Shown here: positions 1 to 11,830 of the stretch, piece after piece
Numbering within the stretch: position 1 is the first letter of the stretch
Layout of the letters: the number at the start of each line of letters is the position of its first letter
From: Chelonoidis abingdonii
Lineage: Eukaryota; Chordata; Testudines; Testudinidae
Reading direction: 5' to 3'
Assembly: GCF_003597395.2 (NCBI RefSeq)
Contig: NC_133771.1
Location: forward strand, 133,048,422 to 133,112,421
DNA: 64,000 bases
Notes under the pieces: generated by a model
Seen by the model: only the letters and a program-made list of their open reading frames with translations
The model's database searches: none
Told to the model about the DNA's origin: nothing
Position numbers and translations under genes: made by a program

Positions 1-330
1 ATCTTTCAATAAGAAGACCCATAATAAGCATTGCTCAAATGGAAGGAGAGAGAGAGTAGTTATTAAAATAAAGGGAGCATAATATTTTCTTAAGGCTTTT
101 CATCTTTCTGAAAATAGAGTCTTGTCTGGGTCTGAACGGATCTGGGAAATTTGTCTGTAGATTTATGGTCCAATTCCCTGCTGGTGTAAATGGGGGAAAC
201 TCTATTGGAGTCAGAGGCATTGTGCCCATTTAGTCCCACAGAGAATTTCGCTATTAGTATCTGAAAATACATTAGCTTGATTCTCCTCTTGGTTGTACGG
301 GTGTCAATCAGCAGCAGCTCCGTTGAAATC
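1..330. repeat. 3' flank of an upstream sulfotransferase unit (tandem duplication)
   Basis: This stretch aligns with 31202-31535 at an offset of about 31,201 bases, sharing the purine-rich run of GAGA and the text around it with scattered substitutions. At 31.2 kb the matching sequence lies about 0.45 kb downstream of the orphan exon 7 at 30623-30753. The window therefore begins just beyond the end of another unit of the same array. There is no coding signal here; the short open frames are fortuitous. Confidence 0.8.
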
Positions 331-488
331 ACCGCACACCATACAACATAAACACGAACCCAGGGACCTATCCTTGCAACAAAGCCTGATGCCAGCTCTG
401 TCCACATATCTATTCAAATGACATCATCATAGGACCTAATCACATCAGCCACAACATCAGGGGCTCGTTCACCTGCACATCTACCAAT

Positions 489-794
489 GTGATATATGCC
501 ATCATGTGCCAGCAATGCCCCTCTGCCATGTACAATGGCCAAACCGGACAGTCTCTACACAAAAGAATAAAGGGACACAAATCTGACATCAGGAATGATA
601 ACACTCAAAAACCAGTGGGAGAACACTTCAACCTTTCTGGCCACTCAGACTTTAAGGTGGCAATTTTGCAACAAAAAAACTTCAAAAATAGACTCCAAAG
701 AGAGACTGCTGAACTCAAATTAATATGTAAATTAGATACAAATAACTTAGGTTTAAACAGAGACTGGGAATGGTTGGGTCATTACACTAATTGA
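489..794 (+). pseudogene. GIY-YIG endonuclease domain of a Penelope-like element (fragment)
   Basis: About 100 residues stay open here. They show the GIY-YIG pattern: an IYAI strand, a CxxC pair (CQQC), then YNGQTGQSLHKRIKGH with the conserved Arg and Gly, followed by GEHFNLSGH. The same frame extends upstream to about 331 through one stop (387-389) and contains a Cys-rich linker (CQLCPH) typical of the region between RT and endonuclease in Penelope-like elements. In an intact element this domain would nick target DNA for target-primed reverse transcription. The first Met is only an ORF boundary, not a real start. Confidence 0.75.
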
Positions 795-985
795 ATCTAT
801 TTCCCTATGTTAAGTTCTCCTCACACCTTCCATGGATCATCTCAATTATCACTTCAAAGGTTTTTTTTCTCCTGCTGATGATAGCTCATCTCAATCGATT
901 GGCTTCTTCCAGTTGGTATGCATACTTCCACTTTTTCGTGTTCTCTGTATGTATAAATATCTTCTGTGTGTTCCATTCTATGCAT

Positions 986-1023
986 CTGAAGAAGTGAGCT
1001 GTAGCCCAGGAAAGTTTATGCTG
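986..1023 (+). ncRNA. Degenerate hammerhead ribozyme-like motif in the Penelope-like tail
   Basis: The order of parts fits a minimal hammerhead. CTGAAGA (986-992) matches the CUGANGA core. An imperfect stem II hairpin (993-1009) follows, then GAAA (1010-1013), then a tiny GT/TTAT/GC stem III (1014-1021). The expected cleavage dinucleotide reads TG rather than UH, and stem II has mismatches, so this copy is probably inactive. Penelope-like elements are known to carry hammerhead motifs. Confidence 0.5.
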
Positions 1024-1074
1024 AAATAAATTTATTAGTCTCTAAGGAGCCACAAGTACTCCTGTTCTTTTTTC

Positions 1075-1480
1075 TGAAGCTAAAAAGATTCAAGCCTGGT
1101 AAGAATTTGTCTGAAGAAACATCTAATGTAATTGCTGAGCTGTGTTGCTTGGGTGGTTCAATTCCAACCTATCAAGTGTCTCTGACTTTCAGAACAGAAG
1201 CCAAAGGTGCAAGTCAACATCATAGCAATAAAATATACGGTACTCTGCCCTGGGACCAAAATGTATTGACATATATAATATAATTAGTTTATAGATATAC
1301 CAGACAAAGAGTGAGGCAGTGAATAATCAAGCCTAATATATTTTGTTCAGTTTAGCAAAGCTAACAAGCTGACATGTGCCCTTTATCTCTGGGCAGTAAT
1401 TTTTTAAATACTGAACTATGAACACAATTATTTCTGCAGCCAGAAACTCATTGTTAACGAAAAGCTAGCTACTGCTTCAG
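1075..1480. repeat. Tandem-unit flank shared with 35815-36230
   Basis: Non-coding flank that pairs with 35815-36230 in the next unit with small indels. No gene is seen. The short runs where one copy has an extra or missing base are spread evenly, as expected for neutral DNA. Confidence 0.7.
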
Positions 1481-1612
1481 GTCTATTGGCTAGGGTGTTA
1501 ACTTGGGAGTCGGTTGGCCTGTGTCTACTGCCAGCTCAGCCACTGGCCTACTTTGTGAATTATGGCAAGTTACTTCTCTCCAAGCCTCTGTTTTATCATC
1601 CATCCTTTGTTA
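1481..1612 (+). mobile_element. MIR/CORE-type SINE, 5' half (split by the insertion 1621-11689)
   Basis: The sequence follows the familiar MIR-like body: a CAGCTCAGCCACTGGCC block, then GGCAAGTTACTTCTCTCC, then CTCTGTTTTATCATCC. The remainder of the same SINE resumes at 11698. The element is uninterrupted in the next unit at 36230-36490, so it predates the tandem duplication. Confidence 0.6.
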
Positions 1613-2092
1613 GTTTTGTCCAAGGGTCTCAAACATGCAGCCCGCGGGCAGCATGTGGCCCGCAAGCTAATTTTCTGTGGCCCGTGAGCTCCTCGTGGCT
1701 TCCCCGCCCTCCCCCAGCATTTACCTAGAGCGGTTCCTTGTCCACCTGCCCTACCCCAGCACCGCTCTGGGAAGCAGACAGAACCTGGAGGAAGAGAGGG
1801 GCAGGGGTGTCTGTTGATGTTGCCTCAGGAACTGCCCCCAGCAGCTTCCATTGGCTGTGGTTCTCCGTTCCTGGCCAATGGGAGCTGCTAGGGGCAGTGC
1901 CAGAAGCAACAGCAACACACACACCCCTGTGCCCCTGCTCCCCCACATTCCAGTCACTTGCCAGAGTGGCAACGAGGTAGGGCAGGCAGGCAGGCAGGCA
2001 GGCAGGGAGCCTGCCCTGCCCCCGGGGTTTTGGGCCAGAGCCTGCCCCCGAACCGCTCCTGCAGTCGAACCCACTGCCCTGAGCCCCCCACC

Positions 2093-2117
2093 NNNNNNNN
2101 NNNNNNNNNNNNNNNNN
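2093..2117. other. Assembly gap (25 N)
   Basis: A run of exactly 25 unknown bases inside the hAT-type margin. Sequence on its right resembles the reverse complement of the 11160-11420 repeat, so the join is not trustworthy. Confidence 0.95.
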
Positions 2118-2239
2118 AGGCAGGCGTCAGATGCAAGGAGAGATATGGCAGGGGGCTCAGGGCAGGGGAGTTGGGGTGTGGGCGTGCAAGCGAGGGCATG
2201 GAGGGGCCTCCCCATGATCTTTTTGAGGGTCAAGTGAGG

Positions 2240-5200
2240 AATACACCACCCAGAATAGTGAAGAGCAGTTTCATAGATGCTCAAAACTTCTGAATGAGTG
2301 GACACGAGCTGATCTCCTTAGTGACCATGGTGGTGGTCTGTCGAGTGCCATTGGAGGGGAGATGTATTCTGCAGATGGGGGTAGGGTGTCAAATAAGCTC
2401 TCTCCATCGGAGGCAGTTCTTGATTTCTCTGGAGGTGGTTATATGTGCGTGCAGGGACAATGGAAGGGCATCAATGCCGAAGTGAGATTCTGGATCTGGG
2501 ACAGCAAAAAGAGTCCTGTGGGGCGGGCAACAGATACAGATCCCCGTAGTGAAAGCGGGGTTCTGCTTGTCTAGGCCCACCAGAGCCTATGAGCGTATGG
2601 GATTGCGTAATGATAGTGTGCAGTGAATCTAGCACTTCATATCAGCCTGAGTGAGTCCTACTGCTTTTTTGGGAATGCAGGGGTTTTGGAAGAAGCCAGG
2701 AAGGATGGTACTAGCTAGGATGGAACACAGTCAGGTAGAGATGGAGTCCAATGCTTATAGGCTTTCCTTGTCATACCTCCTCTGGACTTAGAGACGTATT
2801 AAATCTCATGGGGTCAAGCCGCTGGGGTTGTTTCAGCTGAGTCTGACTTCTTTATGAAGTGGCATTTACAGGAAAGGAATTTTTAGATTTTCATGTACTT
2901 ATGGAATAGTGCTGCTAATTTCGCCCAACAATGACCAGCCAGGTGGGGTCTCTGTTGGGGTAGAACTATCTCGCTGCAAACCAGCATCTGACTCTTGAAG
3001 CAGGAGGTGCACTTTTGGCTATGAGTCAGGCTATAACACATGAAAGAACAGCGATGAGTGAACGCTTCCTGCTACAGTGTTCAACGCAGTCTGATGAGAG
3101 ATCGTTAGCTAGCGGAAGATTATGAAAGTTCCACAAACACAAATATCATTTCATATAAGATCTACAGCGAGGCGATAAAATCAGCAGAGACTAGCAACAA
3201 AGATTCGCCATGAACGGATTCCCCCTGGGAACGTCACATTTAACATCACACCAGACTATGACAGGAAAGGAATAAATTTAAGATCTGAAGGACAACTTGT
3301 TTTACACTTGCTACCTGGTGGCGTCATGGAAGTAAACATGGTTGGAACATATAATTTCCCAGAACGGGGCAAGTTCTGAAGATTTTTTTTATACCGTTAG
3401 TCTCCTGTTGATCAGTAGCTAGTGGTGGGGTTGCAAAATAGGCAACAGCAACTATGCCTGCATAAGTGCTACTAGAAACATAGGGTAGAATGATTGAGTT
3501 GTCTTTAGATGCTGGTGTTTTCATATTTTAGCGCATTTTTAAGACTGGTGAGGATGTTCTAATTCCAAAAAAATACTATATATCGTTAATACAATATTTA
3601 AAGGCAAACTTATCATCAGTAAGTGCAATTTTACACAGTCAGATCACAAATCAAAAGACAACCATAATAATAATAATGAAAAATCCAAACAGCTCAAAAC
3701 AGATCCCAGCCAGCACCACAAGGGACGATGTCAATCTCTGGTTCTTGCAGCGCAAGCATCTTGCAAATAAAATTGCAACAATTCGTCAGTTCACATGCAA
3801 ACTATTAAGAAATGCAGAAAAGCTGAAGAAATCTATTCTATGTCAGACATTCCTCCCATTCACAAGCCAAACAACATCACATGACAAATCCGGAATTCGG
3901 GTTGGCTCTCATGTGTGTTGCGGCCTCCAGCAAAGGGATTCCAGGTTCTTCTATTTTCCTATGGGAGATCAACTAACAACCACTGAACAAGAAATCTGTG
4001 CTGCGTAATGATGACTTAGTCTAGGTCCTAGCATGGGATGTAGGGCACGGATCCCACCCCACTGGATGTGCTAACTACCGGACGGAATGTTAGGAGAGGG
4101 CAACAGTTCTTTGTCCTTATATCCCCGATTTTGAAAGACTTTATACTACATATAATGAAAACGCTTGAAATTGTACTGACATTACATCTTACCATATTCA
4201 TTGCTGTCCAGATCGGACCGTGCAGTTTTATGGGTGAAGAAAGAACGCCTACAAACGCAATAATGGTGATTCAGGAAGAAAGTGATCCTCGTGACATTTT
4301 CTTCATGTAGTCATTTTTCAGTAGAGCTGGACTGGCTGCTAACGTTTGGTCACTGCCAAGACTGATTTTTGAATCATAATGCAAAGTGATATTCTTCTTT
4401 CGCACATGTATTATGGCTGGACGTGTCAAGTTGGCAGGTGGTGACAGCCATAAGCCTCAGAAAGCACGTAACACCTTTGGATTCACAGCAGGCTAAAGGC
4501 TCCTCTGGTTAGAGTGCAATTCATTGAAATATCATTTCCTGACTGAGGCCGCAAGATTGTATCAGCGTTATATGATGATTATTTTCTTGTATGAGATTTT
4601 TAGTGTTAATTTTGGGACACAGACAATTCCTTACCGGATTTCTAATTATGGAGATACTCAGGGGAGGGCGGCTGTGCTTGATATCGATTAGTATTTTGAA
4701 ACTAAGAGATTTCTTGGGCTTCATGCCTCAGTTGTTTGAAGTTAGTGAGCTATGCCAGTTTTAGCAGCCCTGAGGGTTGAGACCTTAAAAGTTCATTATT
4801 TGTTTTTGACAATCCCATTGACGGCACGTTGCCTAGACAGAGTATGTGACTGACCCATACGCGAACTGCACATGCTTTACTTTGCTGAGACTAGCTCAGT
4901 TTGCGGCACTGTGCTGGCTTTGGGTTTCTAGGCTAAGACTCCAGATCCCAGACCTAATGTTGAACAACCTCAGACGTCTCCTTGGCAGTGATGAGGCTCT
5001 CATGGGGTGAAACTAAGTGTCTTCCCCAAAGCTCTCCCAGGCAGCTCCTAGCACTGTTCCTTAGAATCCTGGCTAGAAGGTGTGAATATGGCCTTCTGGT
5101 TATGAATACCTCTTCAGAAGTAGATTGACAGGAAAGTCAACAAACACAGACTTTGCACAGCTCTAATTAACACATTATATTCTTTACTTATATATTCCAC

Positions 5201-6219
5201 AAGAATATAACCAGCGACAGTTTTATACAAGAATAATTGGTAATGCTGGATACTGAGGAAGGGAAAGAAGAATAGCTACTCCCGCTGACAGCTGGCTGGG
5301 ACGAGGAAGACCAACATCGGTATAGCAGACTGTTACAATGAACAAGCAGACGCAACTATCTCTTCATAAAGGTTTGCGCTGGAAACAGGTGCGCAGCATC
5401 TCCTGCTGGCTATGAAGTGGTTTCCAGTCATATACAGGGTTTACAGTTTGGTTCAATGGCTCTCAGCACCTCACTAATTACAAATTTGTTACAGACCTCT
5501 GCCTACTCTGCTTAGATATCCAGCAGATAAAGTGGTGTGTTGCTCCAATGGATCACTTTGGCTGGTGCTGGGTTACAAATCACCTTACGTACTGAATGCA
5601 GGGGTAGTGAAATGCTGGTTTACCAATGTGCATGTATTGTGATGAAGGGGAGCAGAACTTTGTGTCCAGTCAGGAGGGTGTGTGGAACCCCTCCCAAAGC
5701 GTCCTCCCCAAGGGTCCTCCCCAGACTGGTTTAACGCTGTTCCTGACCCCACTGTTCAAAGAAAGAGCTAAACAGGGTTCATTAAGGGAGCCTTCTTTGT
5801 TATTTTAAGTGCCAATCAGAGCGAAACTCAGTTGGTGGTAGACTGTGTTTCTGCCTGAGCCTGATAAGAGTAAAGTCACCGAGAGCTGAAATCCTTGAAT
5901 GGGCGTGTGTTCTGCCAGCCTGCGAGAGCTGAAAATTGCTGGAAAGACTGAGAGGCAGAGGTCGCAGGCAGAGAGGCAGATAGCAAGCAGAAGGTGACTG
6001 ACAGTTGGTCTAGTGAGCTAGATGGCTGGTCGACCGCAGCAGGAGGCAGCGCTTGGTGGGACGGCCAGGCAGTGAAGAGCCAGCGGCTTGGCAGGACTGC
6101 CAGCCCAAAGGAAGTGCTTAGATGCCTGAGGCAAGCAAGGTGGCCTTCCTTCCCTGGGTGGGAGGCGAATCTCAACGATGTCCTCTGAACCTGGGTCCTC
6201 TCTGACCAAGATCGACCAC
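2240..6219. other. About 4 kb with no recognisable gene or repeat
   Basis: All frames are short and none resembles a known protein. A purine-rich stretch around 5880-6200 contains repeated AGAGGCAG-like words and could be leader-type sequence next to the LTR-like block that follows. The sequence lies in the part of the insertion between the gap and the Gypsy LTR fragment and may be lower-quality assembly. Confidence 0.5.
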
Positions 6220-6623
6220 TGTGACGGGGTTATATGGTTGAGGGAGCAGAGAGGGGCATAGAAAAAGAACTTTTGGTTTGTAGAACTTCAGAACATGAGG
6301 CGGAGGCACTGCCCCACCTCTTCTGGGGTGGGTGTCCTGCTCACAGTTTTATTGTTATGAAAATCTGCTCGTGGCATTTTCTAACTCATGTCAGGTGATT
6401 TCACCTTTCATTAAAAGTTTATTTCTACCTCAGAATCTGTGCTAGCAAGTGAGAGTATTGGCTCTGCAGCGGCACCCGGGGGGGGTGAGTAATTTTCCCA
6501 GGTTTACTGGGTGGCGGCTCGAGTCCAGGTTCTGTGGTGTACTGGATGAGAAAGAATCTTAGAAAAAAACAGAAAAATTTTTTGAAAAAAAACCAGCCCT
6601 GGCTCCCCTGGCAAAGGGTTACA
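6220..6623 (+). mobile_element. Possible solo LTR of an endogenous retroelement
   Basis: The block starts TGTGACGGGG and ends GGGTTACA, i.e. TG...CA, in about 404 bases. It contains an A/T-rich polyadenylation-like segment near 6410-6425 (ATTAAAAG) and a GC-rich run near 6470-6490. No matching target duplication is evident, and no second LTR or internal gene is present. An alternative is one end of a longer degraded element. Confidence 0.35.
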
Positions 6624-9600
6624 TAATAAACACAGCTATAGCACATTTTCCCGCCACAATCCCTTGACCACTGAGAGAGTTTCTTTGGGCATAGTCCCAG
6701 AGTCCTAGGAAAGAATCAATATCTTCACTCCCGCTGCTTTCTGTTATGTGGTTTTTCCCCAAATATAGAATCTCAGGGTGTTCGTCTTTGCCCTTCCACT
6801 TTCAAAATGCTGCTGAGAGACCCTCTCATTGTAATCTCCAGTCGCTTTGTTCAAGGTGACTCCCTGACAGCCTCACAGGGTAACCACAGACCCCACCAGG
6901 TGACTTTATGCAGTCAACCTCTCCCTTGATAAATTATATTCTCCTGGGTTGGAGCCAGGCTCTGCCTAGCGGCTTCGTATTTTGAATAGAGGACTAGTCC
7001 AGTATTCAACGCACTTTCTTTAATGTTTGCCCTCCACATTTACTCTCTTTGCATTCCAGGTCCAACATGAAAGTCAAAGGACAACTGCGAAGGCAAAGAA
7101 GCTGCATATTCAATGGAGTTTCAGCTTGACAAAGACCAGACAGAGAGTTCATAATTGCACACAATTTATCAGCTGTATAAAATGGTTCCCCAACTCATGA
7201 CAGCAATAATAACAATAATCATGGTCTGAGCTATCAAAGAGATTTATCACACTTATCTAGGAAATGATTCCCCCTTACAATAGAGATCGCTATTGGGGTA
7301 TGGATTGAGACGGAAACATTAAAAAATGTGGGCTTCATTGGTATTGCACAATAGCAGCTACAGCAATCTTGGGCTTCCATTGAACGTAATATATGTTGCA
7401 AGAAAGCTTTGTCCATGCCATACCACCCTGGGACTGATAGAGTCCTCTGGCTCCTGCCGATTCACATTATCAAAAGTAGTGGGAAAAAATGGTTCCTCTG
7501 GAGTGGATTCTCGCAGTGATACATTCTTACCTTATAATATAGGCAAGCACTTCAGTGTTTTTCATGTGGATGCAAGCTTTTAGATGGTCCTCCTGTGATT
7601 CCAGGTCTGACTTGCTATAGAGATGCTTTCTTGGAGTATCTTATGCCTGAAAACTGAACGTTAAATAGGTGTAAACAAATATCTTCAACGCCAATCAGGG
7701 AGACCTTGGTTGGGCTAGGACAAAAAGTGCAGTGCAGGCCTGCTTTCTAAATGTTCAAAAATGGAGCCTAGTGAGCTAACCAAATACTGCTTACAAATCT
7801 GTTTTTGTGGGTATATCTTCCTCATAACTTTTAATAGTTTAAAAGTAGCTTGCACGCTGTTTATAACTCAGCCCCCAGACGGCCCTGGAACACTCCATAT
7901 GACTCCATGGTCGAGCTAGTTGGTAAGGCAAATGCCTTGAAAAACCTACCCTATGATTTTTTACATTATTTTGTATTCCGCCAATTTTCAGTTGTTCTGC
8001 TCCCTCATTGCTTACACCAGTAGTTCATTGCCCTCATTAAAGCAGCTTGTCCCTTTTATGATCCAATTTTGCCTGTGTTCTCATAAGTCTGATGTTCTTT
8101 TTTATTAATAGATGTTTTCTTGGCCAAGGTACTTCTTCAGAAGCAACCATGTAGACCGCAAGCGTGGACAATGTTAGATGAACGTGAATCCCACATCCAT
8201 TTTAAAGAAAAGCAATATTAGTTATTGTTATGTGTACCCTCATTTTGAGTCTTTCTCTTACGTCAACAAGAATGTTTATAAAAGAACATGATTAAAACAG
8301 GTTACTATGATTAATGAGTTCCGGCGGTGTTCTTCTGAAGTCCGGACCACTCCAGGGTCTGTGATTACCAGGTGGGGAGAAGAGGGCAGCCCTCCTAGTG
8401 TCTACAGAGATAGTGTCTACAGTTTTCTTCTTCTGTCATGTTCAATCTAAGATCCCCAGGTTATCTGCTGCAGAGACAATAACTCCCCCGATTAGCACGT
8501 GCAGCAGGACCCTTCTGCTTCCAACCAGGGCCCTTGTGGTGAGTGCCTGGACAGTCATGGCAACATCAGACTCAGAAGATTCCTTACTTCCAGCCTCTGT
8601 CTTATGATTCCCTTTCAAAGCGTCAGATTTGGTTGGGAAACTTATGGGCGAAGAGATTTAGGGCAGCGTGTGACTCAGAGTCTGTACTGTTGACTACTGT
8701 ATTTTGCAAAAGTTGTATACGTTTTCTCGTTTTCAAATCTTTTTCTTACTAGGCAAGATCAAAAGTTAATAACAGGAGCATCTGACACTGTGAGCTTTTC
8801 AGTTGTCTAGCTAAGTGGTAATTTGCGTTGGAATACCGTCAAAGACAATGCTGGAGTTGTAAGCAGCAGATGTGCTGTAGTAAAGTGAGTGGTTTTTGCC
8901 CTTTCACTGCAGCCCTAAGCGCTAGTGCTGTACTGATGGGTAGAATTATGATGAAAGAAGCCTATCCATTTGCTTTCATATAGATCCCGAGTGGCATTTG
9001 ATGCACAAATAGGAGTTTAAGACTGATATCACAGCGATATTTTGACTTGGGCAGTTATATGTTCTGTGCCTATCTACTATCTAACATTAAGAATGTTATC
9101 AATTCTTAGAAAGGGTGCTAACACCCACATTTGCTTTGAAAGTCAACAGGAGCTTTGAGTGCTCAGCGCCTTCTCAAAGAGTCACATGCTCCAGTGTCAT
9201 GTTTCCTTCATAGAAGTGCTGCATTTCACTGGGATGTGACTTGAATCCCTATGGCCATGCAGGGTCTTCGACTCACAGGCATGTGAGTCAGAGTGTCTTG
9301 TAAGGGCTCTGTGAACAAGGAGTCTATTTCACTCACAGTCTGCAGAAGCCCTGGGTGGCAATTGTAAAGTTATTATTAGTTTACATGCAGATCCTACATT
9401 CTTGTGGCATAAATTTGCGTTAGTCTTTATTACACCATGGTCACTATTAATCACAAGACTTCCATATGCACATGTTCAGCTGAGAATGTATAGACTTGTT
9501 ACCGTTTTTGACAGCTCACGATTAAGTGCTATCTGGTTGTTTGCACTCAAAGAAGAAAACAATTTTCCACCAGGAATAACATTTAATTTTTCTGTTATTA

Positions 9601-10962
9601 AACAGAATTATTCAGTGTGATGTCTAGCATTTCCAGGAGAAGACAGAATCCCATAGGTTTTCCTTGTATTAGGTTTTTATTTTGACTGTTCTGTAAGGCC
9701 AATTGGGCTATTGTACAAGAACAAGAAACGATTCTCATGACCTGTTTGCACTATGTTCCCTTTGCGTTTAAAGTATTATCCATAACCAGTGTTTTGTCGT
9801 GAATCAGAAGTTCAGTGGTGCTGCAATATAAGGTAATCGGTGTACCAAGGTCTGCAGTGCATTGGCAAGCTACAATCCATCCTCTGTAAACTATCGCTGA
9901 CAGGATGCCCACGTAATCCCACTAGAATGTTAGTCATCAGGAACTGAAGAAGCTGTAAGATTGGCTATGGGTAGGATTCAGGAGTTGCACCTCCGGGCTA
10001 AGGAAGGCAGGATTTCTTAAAGAATTTCATTTGAATTGTATAATACTGGTCATGGATGTATAGTGCCATTAGGTTGGTTGGGTTTAAGCCTTATTGCGGG
10101 ATTTTTCTCTTACGATACTTGTTTTCTTGGACTGGCTACCGCTCACACTCTCTTCTCAGCTACCCCACATTGACGTCCAGCATTTGAAGCCCCATATCCT
10201 TTCTTTCTCTTTCTCCACCAAGTCTTATTGTCTGGAATCATGATTTTCCAACTGTGCTTTCTTTCTTTCTCTCGGCCAGTCTCGCCTCCATTACAAGTGC
10301 TCCAAAAAGACACTAGATTTCTGGTATGTTCATGTATTGTGCAGTGGTCAAAGGAAATTAAAAAAAGACTGCAACATTTTAATTTGATGGGTTTGCAGTG
10401 AGAACAGGGCTGTGACTTATCCTGCCGTAGCGATGATACCTTGTGGGCATTTTGCTCCTGAAGTGTGGAATGGCATAATTCTTGGAAGCAGAGAAATTCT
10501 TCTACCTGAGTACCGTGTTACTATAAAACACTTGCTTGCCACAATAAGAAGTGCTTATAATAATAAGGCTATATATGCTTTCTCCAGGATATTTCATAAA
10601 GAGTTCTCCCTCTGATCAGCAGTAAATTGTTAGCTTGGCCATAGTACAGTGGCATGCACATCGTAAATGGAACATGCTAAGCAAGGACCAACATATAATT
10701 GCGACTGTTTTCAGGCAATCAATTAGCGTAATGAAATAGCCAATATTTATCTGCTTAGTCGAAGAAATGCTAGCAAAATTTCTAGCTTAGCAGGAACATG
10801 GTTGAGTGCCAGAAGATAAGTGTACCTACCCGGGTGTTTCTACAGATATGAAGCTCCATGCTTTACTTTTTCTACAAGGGGCAATTTAGGCTCCTGACAT
10901 CAATGGGAATTGTTCACCTATGTAAGGGAGGGAAGAAATCGGCCTTACTTGTTAATGGTAGC
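6624..10962. other. About 4.3 kb with no recognisable gene or repeat
   Basis: Open frames here are all under 90 codons and resemble no family I know. Composition is moderate in AT with no obvious tandem structure. Nothing in either tandem unit pairs with it, as expected for the interior of a unit-specific insertion. Confidence 0.5.
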
Positions 10963-11156
10963 TGTGATGGGGCAAGGCCAGATGCTACATAAGTAGTTAA
11001 GGTAACCGGTATGTTGGCCCAGGCTAAAATGCCCTATACCATGGTAACCAATGCGGCAGTTGCTCTAAGGTTAATCAAGACACCTGGGGCCATTGAGGAT
11101 CCTTTCTAGAGGCAGTGAGATAGCTTTACATGATTGGGCCACCTGAAGCCAATCAG
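10963..11156 (+). mobile_element. Fragment of a Gypsy LTR
   Basis: Begins TGTGATGGGGCAAGGCC and follows the same order of words as the LTRs at 20134 and 21805: the paired CCAGGCTAAA and TACCATGGTAACC blocks, then GTTAATCAAGACACC. It stops abruptly at a junction with the GC-rich hAT repeat. It differs from the other two copies by several small insertions. Confidence 0.65.
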
Positions 11157-11480
11157 ACCCCCGCCATGCCCCTCATCCTTCGTGCACCCCACGCCCCAAC
11201 TCCCTGCCCTGAGCCCTCTGCAGTATCCCTCCTGCACTCCGACCCCCTGCCATACCCCTCATCCCTCCTGCACCCCACACCCCAACTCGCTGCCCTGAGC
11301 CCCCTGCCATATCTCTCCTGCATCCTGACTCCCTGCTCTGACCCCTGCCATGCCCCTCATCCTTCGTGCACCCCACGCCCCAACTCCCTGCCCTGAGCCC
11401 CCTGCTGTATCCCTCTTGCATCCTGACTCCCTGCCTTCAGCCCCTGTCACACCCCAAACCCCTCCTGCCCCCCCTGGGGG
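11157..11480. repeat. C-rich minisatellite inside the hAT-type margin
   Basis: Imperfect direct repeats of roughly 60 bases are built from CCCCAACTCCCTGCCCTGAG, CATCCT and CTGCACCC words. The repeats keep frames open on both strands, which explains the long but meaningless ORFs here. Related, inverted sequence lies at 2118-2230. Confidence 0.7.
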
Positions 11481-11697
11481 CAGGAGGGGGCGGAGTTGGG
11501 GTGGGGATTTCGGGAGGGGGTTGGAATGGGGGCAGGGAAGGGGTGGGAAGAGGTGAGGTGAGGTGGGGCGGGGCCTCATGGAAGGGGTGGAGTGGGGGCA
11601 GGGCCAAGGGCATTGCGGGGGAGGTGTCAGTAATGCGGCCCTCGGGCCAATGTACTAGTCCTCATGGTCATTTGAGTTTGAGATCCCTGGTCTTGTC

Positions 11698-11830
11698 TAT
11701 TTACACTGTAAGCTCTTTAGGGCAGGGGATGAACTGTCTCTTCCTTTGCTTATACGGCACCTAGTAATTCAGGGACTTGATTTTGGTTGGGGCCTACAGA
11801 CCCTGGTATAATATAAATAATATTATTACT
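11698..11830 (+). mobile_element. MIR/CORE-type SINE, 3' half
   Basis: Continuation of the SINE interrupted at 1612. Contains the words CTGTAAGCTCTTTAGGGCAG and GGCACCTAGTAATTCAGGG and an AATAATATTATTA-type tail. The uninterrupted counterpart is at 36230-36490. Confidence 0.6.

Larger units (their letters stand above)
330..1074 (+). mobile_element. Penelope-like retroelement fragment, 3' end
   Basis: A 5'-truncated Penelope-like element replaces about 4.3 kb that is present in the next unit (31540-35813). It covers the end of the reverse transcriptase linker and the GIY-YIG endonuclease domain, then a 3' tail. The tail carries a hammerhead-like core and ends near a pyrimidine run at 1064-1073. 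The upstream coding frame has an in-frame stop at 387-389, so the copy is dead. Reptile genomes carry many such tails; assignment to the Neptune type is inference. Confidence 0.75.
1621..11689. mobile_element. 10-kb composite insertion with hAT-like ends
   Basis: The ends form an inverted repeat (CAAGGGTCTCAAA on the left; its complement TTTGAGATCCCTG on the right). They are flanked by a near-perfect 8-bp target duplication, gttttgtc at 1613-1620 and gtcttgtc at 11690-11697. The unoccupied site with a single gtcttgtc is visible in the next unit near 36353. GC-rich hAT-type sequence forms both margins (1621-2230 and 11157-11689). The interior holds a 25-N gap, an LTR-like block, a Gypsy LTR fragment and about 8 kb with no recognisable gene. 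No transposase is seen. Confidence 0.65.

Noticed and set aside
1751..2305. 184-codon frame crossing the first gap
   Set aside because: It runs through 25 N and repeat sequence; not supported.
6220..6623. Complete endogenous retrovirus
   Set aside because: Only one LTR-like block is seen, with no gag, pol or env text around it; called as a possible solo LTR at low confidence.
11157..11480. Spaced repeats resembling an array
   Set aside because: Units vary in length and sequence with no regular spacer. This is a minisatellite in a eukaryotic transposon, not a CRISPR array.
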